Notes: generated from the sequence alone by a model not told the origin. DNA of 64,000 nt from an uncultured Clostridia bacterium (GCA_934149365.1 CAKPEI010000003.1:124001-188000), one strand, 5' to 3'. Positions 46,949 through 55,961 are shown, counted from the stretch's first letter. Made by a program: numbers and translations.

Positions 46949-47290
46949 ATGGCAACGATAAGACCATGTGCAGATTTAAGAAATAGTTATAATGAAATAT
47001 CAAAAATTTGTCACGAAACAAAAGAGCCAGTGTTTATTACAAAGAACGGATATAACGATTTGGTTATATTAAGTAATGAATTATATGAAAGCTTGGAAAA
47101 GAACTCTGAGGAAAGATTAGATAAATTGCTAGCAGAAAAATATGATAGACACTATGCTGAATTTGAAGAATTTAAAAGAGATATTATAGTAGAAATAGCA
47201 AAAGCTATGGAAGAAATAAAAGAAGGAAAAGGCATACCTATGGAGAAGTTTGTAGCAGAAATGGAAGAAAAATATCATATAAATGAGTAG
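46949..47290 (+). CDS. Phd/YefM-type antitoxin, solitary copy
   Basis: A 113-residue antitoxin. The N-terminal 55 residues (ATIRPCADLRNSYNEISKIC, EPVFITKNGYNDLVILSNE) are a typical Phd/YefM DNA-binding fold. The C-terminal half is charged and would wrap the toxin. AAGGAGG precedes the ATG. Two near-identical copies follow, each with a ParE-type toxin, but after this copy there is no toxin frame, only about 50 bases before the next promoter. It may be an orphan antitoxin or a relic of the same duplication. Confidence 0.88.
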   Translation: MATIRPCADLRNSYNEISKICHETKEPVFITKNGYNDLVILSNELYESLEKNSEERLDKLLAEKYDRHYAEFEEFKRDIIVEIAKAMEEIKEGKGIPMEKFVAEMEEKYHINE

Positions 47291-47338
47291 TTATTTAGTT
47301 TGCAGGAAAATAAAAAATTAAAATATCATCTAAAAATA

Positions 47339-47367
47339 TTGCACATATATCATAATTATGGTATAAT
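47339..47367 (+). promoter_or_regulatory. Promoter of the second toxin-antitoxin unit
   Basis: TTGCAC at 47339-47344 and TATAAT at 47362-47367, spacer 17. Confidence 0.82.
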
Positions 47368-47393
47368 TTGAATATCGAAAAGGAGGTAATATT

Positions 47394-47741
47394 ATGGCAA
47401 CAATAAGACCATGTGTAGATTTGAGAAATAACTATAATGAAATTTCAAAAATTTGCCATGAAACAAAAGAACCAGTATTCATTACAAAAAATGGATATAA
47501 CGATGTAGTTGTACTAAGTAATGAGTTATACGAAAGTTTAAAGGAGACACCAGAAGAAAGAATAGATAGGCTATTAGGAGAAAAATTTGATAAGCATTAT
47601 GCTAGTTTTGAAGAGTTTAGAGAGGATATAATAAAAGGTATAGAAAAAGGCATGAAAGATGTGAGAGAAGGAAGAGTTGTACCTATGGAGGATGTAATTG
47701 CAGAAATGGAGGCTTTGTATCATATTAATGAAAACATATAA
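47394..47741 (+). CDS. Phd/YefM-type antitoxin
   Basis: A 115-residue antitoxin nearly identical in the N-terminal domain to the copies at 46949 and 48164 (ATIRPCVDLRNNYNEISKIC). Changes concentrate in the C-terminal toxin-contact half (KGMKDVREGRVVPMEDVIAE), as expected for partner specificity. Its stop overlaps the toxin start by 14 bases. In known systems such antitoxins repress their own promoter. Confidence 0.92.
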   Translation: MATIRPCVDLRNNYNEISKICHETKEPVFITKNGYNDVVVLSNELYESLKETPEERIDRLLGEKFDKHYASFEEFREDIIKGIEKGMKDVREGRVVPMEDVIAEMEALYHINENI

Positions 47742-48042
47742 AGTTTTATGGTCGTTTGAAGCAAAAATAAGATTAATGGATACATATAAATATATTTCTT
47801 CTCACTTACAAAATTCGGTTGCTGCTCGTAATTTGTATAACAAATTATTATATGAAACTTCTAAATTAAAATATTTTCCTGCGAGGCATCCTGACTTATC
47901 ATATTATGGGAAAATAAACAAAAGTTATCGAAGGTTGCGAGTAGATAAATTTATTATCATATACAAAATTAATTTCAAAATGTCAAAAGTATTTATTTTA
48001 AACATATTTCATTCAAACCAGAATTATTTAAATCTAATATAA
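47728..48042 (+). CDS. RelE/ParE-family toxin
   Basis: A 104-residue toxin starting MKTYKVLWSFEAKIRL. The body (YISSHLQNSVAARNLYNKLL, LSYYGKINKSYRRLRVDKFI, IIYKINFKMSKVFILNIFHS) is the ParE/RelE beta-sheet fold with the C-terminal Arg/Tyr-rich strand. ATG 47728 is within the antitoxin end. It is about 80 percent alike to the toxin at 48498 in its second half. The cellular target, gyrase or mRNA, cannot be told. Confidence 0.88.
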   Translation: MKTYKVLWSFEAKIRLMDTYKYISSHLQNSVAARNLYNKLLYETSKLKYFPARHPDLSYYGKINKSYRRLRVDKFIIIYKINFKMSKVFILNIFHSNQNYLNLI

Positions 48043-48109
48043 TTTGTAATATATAATTTCAATTAAATAAAGAACTAGAAAACAAAAATTAAAATATCAC
48101 CTAAAAATA

Positions 48110-48138
48110 TTGCACATATATCATAATTATAGTATAAT
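48110..48138 (+). promoter_or_regulatory. Promoter of the third toxin-antitoxin unit
   Basis: TTGCAC at 48110-48115 and TATAAT at 48133-48138, spacer 17; nearly identical in sequence to 47339-47367. Confidence 0.82.
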
Positions 48139-48163
48139 TTGAATATTAAAAGGAGGTAATATT

Positions 48164-48505
48164 ATGGCAACGATAAGACCATGTGCAGATTTAAGAAATA
48201 ACTATAATGAAATTTCAAAAATCTGTCATGAAACAAAAGAGCCAGTATTCATTACAAAGAATGGATATAACGATTTAGTTATATTAAGTAATGAACTATA
48301 TGATAGCTTAAAGGAAACACCAGAAGAAAAAATAGATAGGCTATTAGGAGAAAAATTTGATAAGCATTATGCTAGTTTTGAAGAGTTTAGAGAGGATATA
48401 ATAAAAGGTATAGAAATAGGTATGAAAGAAATAGAGGAAGGAAAGGGTATACCTATGGAAGAACTTGTGGCAGAAATGGAGGAAAAATATCATATAAATG
48501 GTTAA
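48164..48505 (+). CDS. Phd/YefM-type antitoxin
   Basis: A 113-residue antitoxin, third copy. The N-terminal DNA-binding half matches the other copies almost fully. The C-terminal half ends EEGKGIPMEELVAEMEEKYH, closer to the solitary copy than to copy two, which suggests recombination among units. It overlaps the downstream toxin by 8 bases. Confidence 0.92.
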   Translation: MATIRPCADLRNNYNEISKICHETKEPVFITKNGYNDLVILSNELYDSLKETPEEKIDRLLGEKFDKHYASFEEFREDIIKGIEIGMKEIEEGKGIPMEELVAEMEEKYHING

Positions 48506-48812
48506 TTACAAAATAATTTGGGCTCCTAGGGCAAGTAGTAGGTTATTAGAAATATATAATTATTTAATTTATAAATTAAAAGAACCAATAACTGCTCGTA
48601 ATCTATACAACAAAATACTATATGAAACTTCTAAACTAAAATGTTTTCCCGCAAAGTATCCTGATTTATCATATTATGGGAAAATAAACAAAAATTATCG
48701 AAGGTTACGAGTAGATAAATTTATTATCATATACAAAGTTGATTTTGATACATCAAAAGTATTTATTTTAGATATATTTCATTCAAACCAAAATTATTTA
48801 AATCTAATATAA
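48498..48812 (+). CDS. RelE/ParE-family toxin
   Basis: A 104-residue toxin starting MVNYKIIWAPRASSRLLEIY, overlapping its antitoxin. Its last 60 residues (LSYYGKINKNYRRLRVDKFI and VFILDIFHSNQNYLNLI) are almost the same as the toxin at 47728, while the first 35 residues differ more. The divergence is in the N-terminal helix that normally contacts the antitoxin. Confidence 0.88.
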   Translation: MVNYKIIWAPRASSRLLEIYNYLIYKLKEPITARNLYNKILYETSKLKCFPAKYPDLSYYGKINKNYRRLRVDKFIIIYKVDFDTSKVFILDIFHSNQNYLNLI

Positions 48813-48918
48813 TTTATATAAATTAATGATTTTTTATCACATTTAATCAATATACATAAAGTTGTACTAAATAAAGGTATAAAGTTTTGTTTGTTACGCA
48901 TTTTTCTTGAATATTTCC

Positions 48919-48948
48919 TTGCAATAATATATGTATTAATGGTATAAT
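48919..48948 (+). promoter_or_regulatory. Promoter of gltX
   Basis: TTGCAA at 48919-48924 and TATAAT at 48943-48948, spacer 18. Confidence 0.75.
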
Positions 48949-48979
48949 TTACAAGTAAAATTATAAAGGAGAGATAGAT

Positions 48980-50650
48980 GTGGAAGGCAAATATGAAAAA
49001 CTAGCTAATTTAATATTTCCAGATATAACTGAAACTATTGAGGACTTAGAAAAAAAATATCCGGAAAGGAATTTAAAAGAAGGAGCGGAAGTAACAAGAT
49101 ATGCGCCATCGCCAACAGGATTTTTACATACTGGAGCATTGTTTACATCATTAATAAATAAAAAGATTGCTGACCAAACAGGTGGTGTGTTCTACCTAAG
49201 ACTTGAAGATACAGATACAAAAAGAGAAGTTGAGGGAAGTGCCAAAGATGTATTAGATGGACTAGAAGCATATGGACTTACTCCTGAAGAAGGCTTGAGA
49301 AAAGATGGAACAGGAATAGGAAACTATGGGCCATATAGACAAAGTGAAAGAGAAAAAATATATAAAATATGTGCAAAGGAATTAGTAAGAAAAGGTTTAG
49401 CATATCCATGTTTTTGCACTAGCGAAGATTTAGACAAGTTAAGAGCTATGCAAGAAAAAGAAAAAATAAGACCTGGGTATTATGGTCAATTTGCTAGATG
49501 TAGAAACAGTTCTGTAGATGAAATGATAGAAAGAGTTGAAAGAGGAGATAAATATATTGTACGTTTAAGATCAGGTGGCTCTCATCTTAAAAAAACTGCA
49601 TATACAGATAAAATAAGAGGGAAAATAGAGCAAGCCCAAAACGATCAAGATATTGTTATTATAAAATCAGATAATCTTCCTACATATCATTTTGCACATG
49701 CTGTAGATGACCATTTTATGAGAACGACGTTAGTAATTAGAGGAGAGGAATGGATAGCTTCTGTACCGTTACATTTAGAACTATTTTATATGTTAGGTTT
49801 TAAACCAGTAAAATATGCACATGTTCCAACTATTATGAAATTAGATGGAGAAAGTAAAAGAAAGTTAAGTAAGAGAAAAGACCCAGAAGCTGCATGTTCA
49901 TATTTCTTAGAAGCGGGTTATCCAACAGAAGCTATGATAGAGTATCTTTTAACTATTATAAATTCAGATTTTGAACCATGGAGAAAACAAAATAAAGATA
50001 AAGATATTTCTGAATTTGAAGTTAGATTAAACAAAATGAATGTAGCTGGTGCACTATTTGATATGGCTAAGGTAAATGATATATCTAAAAATATCATAGG
50101 AAGTATGAATACAGATAAATTGTTTAATGAAGTTAAGAAGTGGGCTATAAAATATAACAAAGAAGTAGAAGAATTAATTAATAAAGATGAAGAATATTTC
50201 AAACAAATTCTTGGCATAGAAAGAGACAATGTCGTAAAAGTAAGAAAAGACTTCGCTAAATATGAAGATATACTTCCAAATATTTCATATATGTATAAAA
50301 ATATGTTTGAAAAAGATATAGAGCAAGGATATAACTTTGCAGAAAATATTGATAAATCAGATGTAAAAGAAATTATTGTTAAGTATATGGATATAATTGA
50401 CATATCAGTAGATAAGGATACTTGGTTTAACAATTTGAAAGAATTTACAGACAGCATTGGCTTTTGTTCTAATATGAAAGAGTATAAGCAAAATAAGGAA
50501 AAATACAAAGGAAGTATAGCTGACGTTTCTGGAGTTATTCGTGTTGCTGTAACAAATAGGCAAAATACACCAGATATATATAGCATAATGAATGTACTTG
50601 GCATAGAAGAAGCAAAAAGAAGACTTGAATTAGCTATAGATAGAATGTAG
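48980..50650 (+). CDS. gltX: Glutamyl-tRNA synthetase
   Basis: Charges tRNA-Glu. The 556 residues show the class I signature TRYAPSPTGFLHTGALFTSL (the HIGH motif as HTGA), RLEDTDTKREVEGS, the CFCTSEDLDKLR zinc region, and KRKLSKRKDPEAACSYF as the KMSKS motif. It is the longer form found in some clostridia. GTG start at 48980 follows AAAGGAGAG. No gatCAB genes are in the window, so whether it also charges tRNA-Gln is unknown. Confidence 0.96.
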   Translation: MEGKYEKLANLIFPDITETIEDLEKKYPERNLKEGAEVTRYAPSPTGFLHTGALFTSLINKKIADQTGGVFYLRLEDTDTKREVEGSAKDVLDGLEAYGLTPEEGLRKDGTGIGNYGPYRQSEREKIYKICAKELVRKGLAYPCFCTSEDLDKLRAMQEKEKIRPGYYGQFARCRNSSVDEMIERVERGDKYIVRLRSGGSHLKKTAYTDKIRGKIEQAQNDQDIVIIKSDNLPTYHFAHAVDDHFMRTTLVIRGEEWIASVPLHLELFYMLGFKPVKYAHVPTIMKLDGESKRKLSKRKDPEAACSYFLEAGYPTEAMIEYLLTIINSDFEPWRKQNKDKDISEFEVRLNKMNVAGALFDMAKVNDISKNIIGSMNTDKLFNEVKKWAIKYNKEVEELINKDEEYFKQILGIERDNVVKVRKDFAKYEDILPNISYMYKNMFEKDIEQGYNFAENIDKSDVKEIIVKYMDIIDISVDKDTWFNNLKEFTDSIGFCSNMKEYKQNKEKYKGSIADVSGVIRVAVTNRQNTPDIYSIMNVLGIEEAKRRLELAIDRM

Positions 50651-50664
50651 GAAGAAGTGATTAT

Positions 50665-50949
50665 ATGCATGGATTACCAGAAAAGACATATAGAAAAATA
50701 AGTGAAGTATTAGAAAAGTATTCAGAAGTTAATGTAAGATTGTTTGGATCTAGAGCAAATGGAACATATAGATATAATTCGGATATTGACTTGGTGATTA
50801 TGAATGAAATACCAGATGAAACACTAAATAAAATTAAGTTAGAATTAAGCAATTTAAATATAATATATAAAATTGATATTGTGTATTTACCTACTTGTAA
50901 TAATGAGAGTTTAGTAGATAGCATAAAAAAAGAAGGGGTTGATTATTAG
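50665..50949 (+). CDS. mntA: MNT-type minimal nucleotidyltransferase (antitoxin)
   Basis: A 94-residue nucleotidyltransferase of the MNT group. The signature VRLFGSRANGTYRYNSDIDL carries the GSxAxG and DxD motifs, and KIDIVYLPTC supplies the third acid. Such proteins inactivate a HEPN partner by AMPylation (type VII toxin-antitoxin). AGGAAG lies before the ATG. The stop shares a base with the start of the partner gene. Confidence 0.9.
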   Translation: MHGLPEKTYRKISEVLEKYSEVNVRLFGSRANGTYRYNSDIDLVIMNEIPDETLNKIKLELSNLNIIYKIDIVYLPTCNNESLVDSIKKEGVDY

Positions 50950-51332
50950 TGGAGAAATTTAAATATAAGTATGTAAATTATGTGGCTGCACTTGAAAGAT
51001 TAAATGAAGCATTAAAAATTAGTAACCCAGATGATGTATATGTAGATGGAGTAATTCAAAGATTTGAATTTGTGTTTGAATTATCGTGGAAAACTATTAA
51101 AGAGTATTTGATATATTCTGGATATGATATTGTTTCAGTAGGGCCAAGGGGAATACTAAAAACTGCTTTTTCTGCAGGAATAATAGAAGACGGTGAAGAG
51201 TGGATAGAAATGATGGAAGCAAGAAATAGCTTGTCACATATGTACAGCTTTGAAATGTCAAGAAAAATATACAATGATATTAAAAATAAATATATTGTTT
51301 TGTTCGATAAATTAAAAGAAAAATTATCATAA
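50949..51332 (+). CDS. hepT: HEPN-family toxin (HepT, HI0074 type)
   Basis: A 127-residue helical HEPN protein of the HI0074 family (nucleotidyltransferase substrate-binding type). VIQRFEFVFELSWKTIKEYL and GPRGILKTAFSAGIIEDGE are family features, and EARNSLSHMY has the RxxxxH RNase motif. A GTG start overlaps the mntA stop. The pair interrupts the line of tRNA synthetase genes gltX and ileS, and known HEPN/MNT pairs target tRNA. Confidence 0.9.
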   Translation: MEKFKYKYVNYVAALERLNEALKISNPDDVYVDGVIQRFEFVFELSWKTIKEYLIYSGYDIVSVGPRGILKTAFSAGIIEDGEEWIEMMEARNSLSHMYSFEMSRKIYNDIKNKYIVLFDKLKEKLS

Positions 51333-51346
51333 AGGAGATGTAAGTA

Positions 51347-54145
51347 ATGTCAAATGAAAAGAAAAATTATGGTGAAACATTAAATTTGCCAAAGACAGAT
51401 TTTCCTATGCGTGGGAATTTACCGGAAAGAGAGCCATTTTTCTTAGAAAGAATGGAAAATATGAAAGTGTATGAAAAGGCACTTGCAAAAAATAAAGAAA
51501 GTGGAAAGAATTTTATTCTTCATGATGGTCCACCATATGCAAATGGTAATATACATTTAGGTCATGCATTTAATAAAATATTAAAAGATATTTGTATAAG
51601 ATATAAAACAATGCAAGGCTATTATGCACCATATATTCCTGGTTGGGATACACACGGACTTCCTATCGAGAAAAAAGTGCAAAAGGAATTAGGTGTAAAC
51701 AAAGATGAAGTAGGAATACCTAAATTTAGAGAAATATGCAAAAATTATGCGTTAGAACAAGTTAATATTCAAAAGGAACAGTTTAAAAGACTTGGTGGCC
51801 TTGGTGATTATGATGATGAGAATAAAAGATATTTAACTTTAAACCCAGAGTTTGAAGCAAAGCAAATAGAAGTGTTTGGTGATATGTATGAAAAAGGATA
51901 TATCTATAGAGATTTAAAACCTGTATACTGGTGCCAAGATTGTGCAACTGCACTTGCAGAAGCTGAAATTGAGTATGAAAATGATACTACAACATCTATA
52001 TATGTTAAGTTTAAAGTTATTGATGATAAAGGATTGTTTGAAAAAGAAGGTGATTTAAACAAAATATTCTTCGTAATTTGGACAACTACACCATGGACAA
52101 TTCCTGGAAACCAAGCTGTAACTGTGAATAAAGACTTTGAATACTCTATGGTAAAAGTAAATGATGAAAAATATATTATGGCTTCTGATTTAGTAGATAC
52201 TGTTATGAAAGAAGCAGAAATAGAAAATTATGAAGTCGTAGCAACATATAAAGGTGAAGAGTTTGAAAATATGTGGCTTAAACACCCATTACTTGATAAA
52301 AAATCTAGAGTAATACTAGGTGGCGATAATGACCTTATAGTTACTTTAGATGCAGGAACTGGTTGTGTACATACAGCACCTGGTTTCGGACATGAGGACT
52401 ACTTATGTTGCAAACGTTATGGGGATATTGAAATAATTGTTCCTGTTGACGAAAAAGGATACATGACAGAAGAAGCTGGAGAGTTTGCAGGAATGCTATA
52501 CAGCGATGCAAATGGAAAAGTAATAACAAGATTAGATGAAGAAAACGCATTACTTGCAGCTAAGAAGATAGAGCACCCATATCCACATTGCTGGAGATGT
52601 CATAAACCAATAATTTACAGAGCAACAACTCAATGGTTTGCATCAGTTGATAAATTTAGACAAAATGCGTTAGATGCAATAAAAGGTGTTAATTGGTATC
52701 CAAAATGGGGCGAGGAAAGAATGACTAACATGGTAAAAGACAGAACTGATTGGTGTGTATCTCGTCAAAGAACATGGGGAGTTCCAATTCCAATACTTTA
52801 TTGTGAAGATTGTGGTAAGGAATACATAAACAAAGATACAATAGAAGCAATAGCTAGGCTTGTTAGAATAAATGGTTCAAGCATATGGTATGAAATGACA
52901 GCAGAGCAAATACTTAAAGCAGTAAAAGGAGAGCACAAGTGTGAATGTGGCTGCACAAAGTATGTTAAAGAAACAGACATTATGGATGTTTGGTTTGATT
53001 CTGGTACAACACATTTTTCAGTTCTTAATGACGAGAAGAAAGGACTTATGTGGCCAGCTACGCTATATTTAGAAGGAAATGACCAATATAGAGGTTGGTT
53101 CCAATCATCACTTCTTACATCTGTAGCTGTAACTGGAAAAGCACCATATGAAAATGTAGTAACACATGGCTTCTTGATAGATGAAGAAAAAAGAAAGATG
53201 TCAAAATCAGCTGGTAATGGAATAAACCCTCAAGATGTAATAAACAAATTTGGTGCAGATATATTAAGATTTTGGACTATTTCATCTGATTATCATACTG
53301 ATGTTAGAGTATCAAACGATATATTAGCACAAGTTGCAGAAGTGTATAAGAAGATAAGAAATACTAGCCGTTTTATGCTTGGTAATTTGTATGACTTTAA
53401 TCCAAACACTGATTATGTAGAATATGAAAACAGAGAAGAACTAGATAAATATATAATGTATAAAGCAAATAACCTAGTTAAAACAGTAATAGATGCATAC
53501 GAAGGATATGACTTCCATGTTGTATATAACGAAGTACATAGATTTGCTTCATCTGAACTTAGTTCAAAATACTTAGATGTTGTAAAAGATCCTCTATATA
53601 CATTAAAACCTAATAATAGTATAAGAAGAGCAATACAATCAACTATGTATGATGTATTAAATATAATTGTAAAATTAATATCACCAGTACTTTCATTTAC
53701 ATCAGAAGAGATATGGTCATATATGAATCATAAATCAGAAGATAATGAAATATCAGTATTGTTAACTACTATGCCTTCATATAGTGAAAAATATGATGAT
53801 AAAGAATTAGCAGAAAAATGGGATAAGATATACGAACTAAGAGAAGAACTATTATCGGACATTGAAAAAGCAAGAGCAGAGAAAAAAGTAGGACATCCAC
53901 TTGATGCTATAGTTACTATAACAGTGCCTGAAAAAGACTTTGAGTTTATGGCTTCAATAAAAGAAATCTTAGAAATGATTTTAATTGTTTCAAAGGTTGA
54001 CGTAGTAGAAGGAGAAGAAAAGAAAGTAGAAGTAGATAAGGCACCTGGATATAAATGTGCTAGATGTTGGAAATACAACGAAGATGTTGGAAGAGACAAA
54101 CATAACCCAGACATTTGTCCAAAATGTATAGAAAACATAGAATAA
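51347..54145 (+). CDS. ileS: Isoleucyl-tRNA synthetase
   Basis: Charges tRNA-Ile. The 932 residues include FPMRGNLPEREP, HDGPPYANGNIHLGHAFNKI (HIGH), GWDTHGLPIEKKV, the editing-domain region WTTTPWTIPGNQAV, MSKSAGNGINP (KMSKS), and a C-terminal zinc site CARCWKYNEDVG with CPKC near the end. AAAGGAG precedes the ATG. A terminator that merges into the next ribosome binding site follows. Confidence 0.98.
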   Translation: MSNEKKNYGETLNLPKTDFPMRGNLPEREPFFLERMENMKVYEKALAKNKESGKNFILHDGPPYANGNIHLGHAFNKILKDICIRYKTMQGYYAPYIPGWDTHGLPIEKKVQKELGVNKDEVGIPKFREICKNYALEQVNIQKEQFKRLGGLGDYDDENKRYLTLNPEFEAKQIEVFGDMYEKGYIYRDLKPVYWCQDCATALAEAEIEYENDTTTSIYVKFKVIDDKGLFEKEGDLNKIFFVIWTTTPWTIPGNQAVTVNKDFEYSMVKVNDEKYIMASDLVDTVMKEAEIENYEVVATYKGEEFENMWLKHPLLDKKSRVILGGDNDLIVTLDAGTGCVHTAPGFGHEDYLCCKRYGDIEIIVPVDEKGYMTEEAGEFAGMLYSDANGKVITRLDEENALLAAKKIEHPYPHCWRCHKPIIYRATTQWFASVDKFRQNALDAIKGVNWYPKWGEERMTNMVKDRTDWCVSRQRTWGVPIPILYCEDCGKEYINKDTIEAIARLVRINGSSIWYEMTAEQILKAVKGEHKCECGCTKYVKETDIMDVWFDSGTTHFSVLNDEKKGLMWPATLYLEGNDQYRGWFQSSLLTSVAVTGKAPYENVVTHGFLIDEEKRKMSKSAGNGINPQDVINKFGADILRFWTISSDYHTDVRVSNDILAQVAEVYKKIRNTSRFMLGNLYDFNPNTDYVEYENREELDKYIMYKANNLVKTVIDAYEGYDFHVVYNEVHRFASSELSSKYLDVVKDPLYTLKPNNSIRRAIQSTMYDVLNIIVKLISPVLSFTSEEIWSYMNHKSEDNEISVLLTTMPSYSEKYDDKELAEKWDKIYELREELLSDIEKARAEKKVGHPLDAIVTITVPEKDFEFMASIKEILEMILIVSKVDVVEGEEKKVEVDKAPGYKCARCWKYNEDVGRDKHNPDICPKCIENIE

Positions 54146-54151
54146 AATCAC

Positions 54152-54195
54152 AACTCACCTTTATGTAGTATAAAATATATAAAGGTGAGTTTTTT
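54152..54195 (+). terminator. Terminator whose stem holds the next ribosome binding site
   Basis: AACTCACCTTTA at 54152-54163 pairs with TAAAGGTGAGTT at 54180-54191, then T to 54194. The right arm contains AAAGGTGAG, the only plausible ribosome binding site for the ATG at 54196. Transcription reading through from ileS would fold this site away. Confidence 0.88.
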
Positions 54196-55342
54196 ATGAA
54201 AGAAATATATGTAGACCATAGTGCTACAACTTATGTAAAAAAAGAAGTTTTGGATGAAATGTTACCATATTTTACCGAGAAATTTGGCAATGCTTCTTCA
54301 CAATACACAATAGGTAGAGAAGCAAAAAAAGCGGTTGATATGGCAAGGTATAAAATAGCAGAAGCAATATCTGCAGAGTGTGATGAAATATATTTTACGG
54401 CATCTGGAAGTGAAGCAGATAATCTTGTTTTAAGAGGAATGGCACATGCAAATAAAGGGAAGAAGAATCATATTATAACTAGCAAAATAGAGCATCCAGC
54501 TGTATTAAATACGTGCAAGTCATTAGAAAAAGAAGGTTTTAAAGTTACTTATTTAAATGTGGATAAAAATGGCTTTGTAAAACTAGATGAGCTTAGAAAC
54601 AGCATAACAGAAGACACACTAGTTATATCTATAATGACTGCCAATAATGAAATAGGAACTATTCAAAATATACAAGAAATTGCAAAAATAGCTAAATTTA
54701 AAGGGGTATATTTTCATACAGATGCTGTCCAGGCAATAGGTAATGTTCCTATTAATGTAAAAGAAATGGGTATAGACGCATTAAGCATGTCTGCCCACAA
54801 GTTTTATGGACCTAAAGGAATAGGAGCATTGTACATTAAAAAGCGGGATTGATTTTTCTCCAGTTATATATGGAGGGCATCAAGAAAAATCTAAAAGAGC
54901 GGGTACAGAAAATGTGCCAGCTATAGTGGGTATGGGCAAAGCTATAGAAATGGCTACTGAGAATATAGAAAGGTATAATAAAAAATTAATAGAATTAAGA
55001 AATTATACTATAGATGAAGTTTTAAAACAAATACCAGATAGTAGTGTAAATGGTGACTTGGTAAGTCGACTTCCTGGAAATGTTAGCATATCTATAAAAG
55101 GGGTAGAAGCGGAGCCGCTACTTCTTATGCTTGATATGAATGGTATATGTGCTTCTAGCGGTAGTGCTTGTACTTCGGGTACACTTAATCCATCTCATGT
55201 TCTTAGGGCAATTGGTTTAAATGATACATTAGCCAAGGGAACACTTAGAATTTCGTATGGTGAAGAAAATACTATGGAAGATGCTAAAAAAATAGTGAAT
55301 GTACTAAAAGAAGTTGTGCATAAATTAAGAAATATGAAATAA
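54196..55342 (+). CDS. Cysteine desulfurase (NifS/IscS family), needs +1 shift at CGG
   Basis: PLP enzyme that extracts sulfur from cysteine for Fe-S clusters and thio-tRNAs. The first frame gives IYVDHSATTYVKKEVLDEML through SAHKFYGPKGIGALYIKK (PLP lysine), then CGG GAT and a TGA stop at 54850-54852. The +1 frame continues GIDFSPVIYGGHQEKSKRAG and TENVPAIVG, with the catalytic cysteine in CASSGSACTSGTLNPSHVL. Skipping C54844 gives IKK-GIDFSP, exactly the family junction, and 381 residues, the normal length. Both halves are well conserved, so this is not an old pseudogene. Confidence 0.9.
54841..54847 (+). other. Putative +1 frameshift site AAG-CGG-G in cysteine desulfurase
   Basis: AAG 54841-54843 and CGG 54844-54846 in frame. 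Skipping C54844 gives GGG (Gly) and the conserved continuation. The unshifted frame ends at TGA two codons on. Confidence 0.8.
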
Positions 55343-55345
55343 AGA

Positions 55346-55375
55346 AACAGGTAGATAAGTTTTTCTACCTGTTTT
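55346..55375 (+). terminator. Intrinsic terminator
   Basis: AACAGGTAGA at 55346-55355 pairs with TCTACCTGTT at 55364-55373, with a short T run. It separates the desulfurase from a convergent gene. Confidence 0.85.
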
Positions 55376-55381
55376 AAGCTT

Positions 55382-55798
55382 TTAGTTTATTGATATGTTT
55401 TCAAATCGTATAAAAGGAATTGTTCCATCTGCTGTGGTTAGATTTAATTCTTTTGGGAAAAACAAAACGATTTCTTTTAATTCAGAAGAAAGTGTAGGAA
55501 TTTTCTCGTTTATTTGAGTTTGACCTATTGTAATTCTGAATTTTTTCCTTTTTTCTGCTACGTTTTTTGAATTCTCAGTTTTAAACTCGATGATGCCACT
55601 TAAAATGCTGTCTGTTGATATGGTAATGCTAATCTTCTTTTTATTAGAAAAGTTTGCATCTATACCATTTCTTAAAGAATAGCCGTAACCTACTACATCT
55701 TTGTTAAAGTTTAAAAACGCATCAGTATCGATGAAGTTTACGCATTCACCAAAATTAACGTCTTTACCAAAGCCGAATGAAAAAATAGTATTAATCAT
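55382..55798 (-). CDS. Protein of unknown function (138 residues)
   Basis: I do not recognise this protein. It looks mainly beta (KKKISITISTDSILSGIIEF, FRITIGQTQINEKIP) and has no signal peptide or membrane segment. AGGAGAC lies before the ATG on the minus strand, and it has its own strong promoter. It sits between two plus-strand genes and may be a single-gene unit. Confidence 0.72.
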   Translation of the reverse strand: MINTIFSFGFGKDVNFGECVNFIDTDAFLNFNKDVVGYGYSLRNGIDANFSNKKKISITISTDSILSGIIEFKTENSKNVAEKRKKFRITIGQTQINEKIPTLSSELKEIVLFFPKELNLTTADGTIPFIRFENISIN

Positions 55799-55855
55799 GT
55801 TTAAGTCTCCTTCATGTAAATTATTAATGAATAAGTATATATATATTACTATTTA

Positions 55856-55884
55856 ATTATATCACCAGGTAACAATTATGTCAA
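55856..55884 (-). promoter_or_regulatory. Sigma-A promoter (minus strand)
   Basis: TTGACA (55884-55879) and TATAAT (55861-55856) with 17 bases between. Confidence 0.88.
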
Positions 55885-55961
55885 CAAGCAAAAATAGAGT
55901 TTAAGCTGTTTGATTTTAGATTATAATATGATAGAATGTATAAGCTAGGGGGTAATTAATA

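Larger units (their letters stand above)
46949..48812 (+). repeat. Tandem array of antitoxin(-toxin) cassettes
   Basis: Three related units, starting at about 46890, 47330 and 48090, each contain a TTGC..C/TATAAT promoter, GGAGG and an antitoxin beginning ATIRPC. Units 2 and 3 also have a toxin. The promoter regions of units 2 and 3 are nearly identical over about 75 bases, indicating recent duplication. Confidence 0.88.

Noticed and set aside
54844..54846. CGG reassigned to another amino acid
   Set aside because: A sense reassignment keeps the frame. At the five sites the frame itself must change, so reassignment alone does not explain them.
54850..54852. Read-through or reassignment of TGA in the desulfurase
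   Set aside because: The conserved continuation is in the +1 frame, not in the frame after the TGA, so stop read-through would not restore the enzyme.
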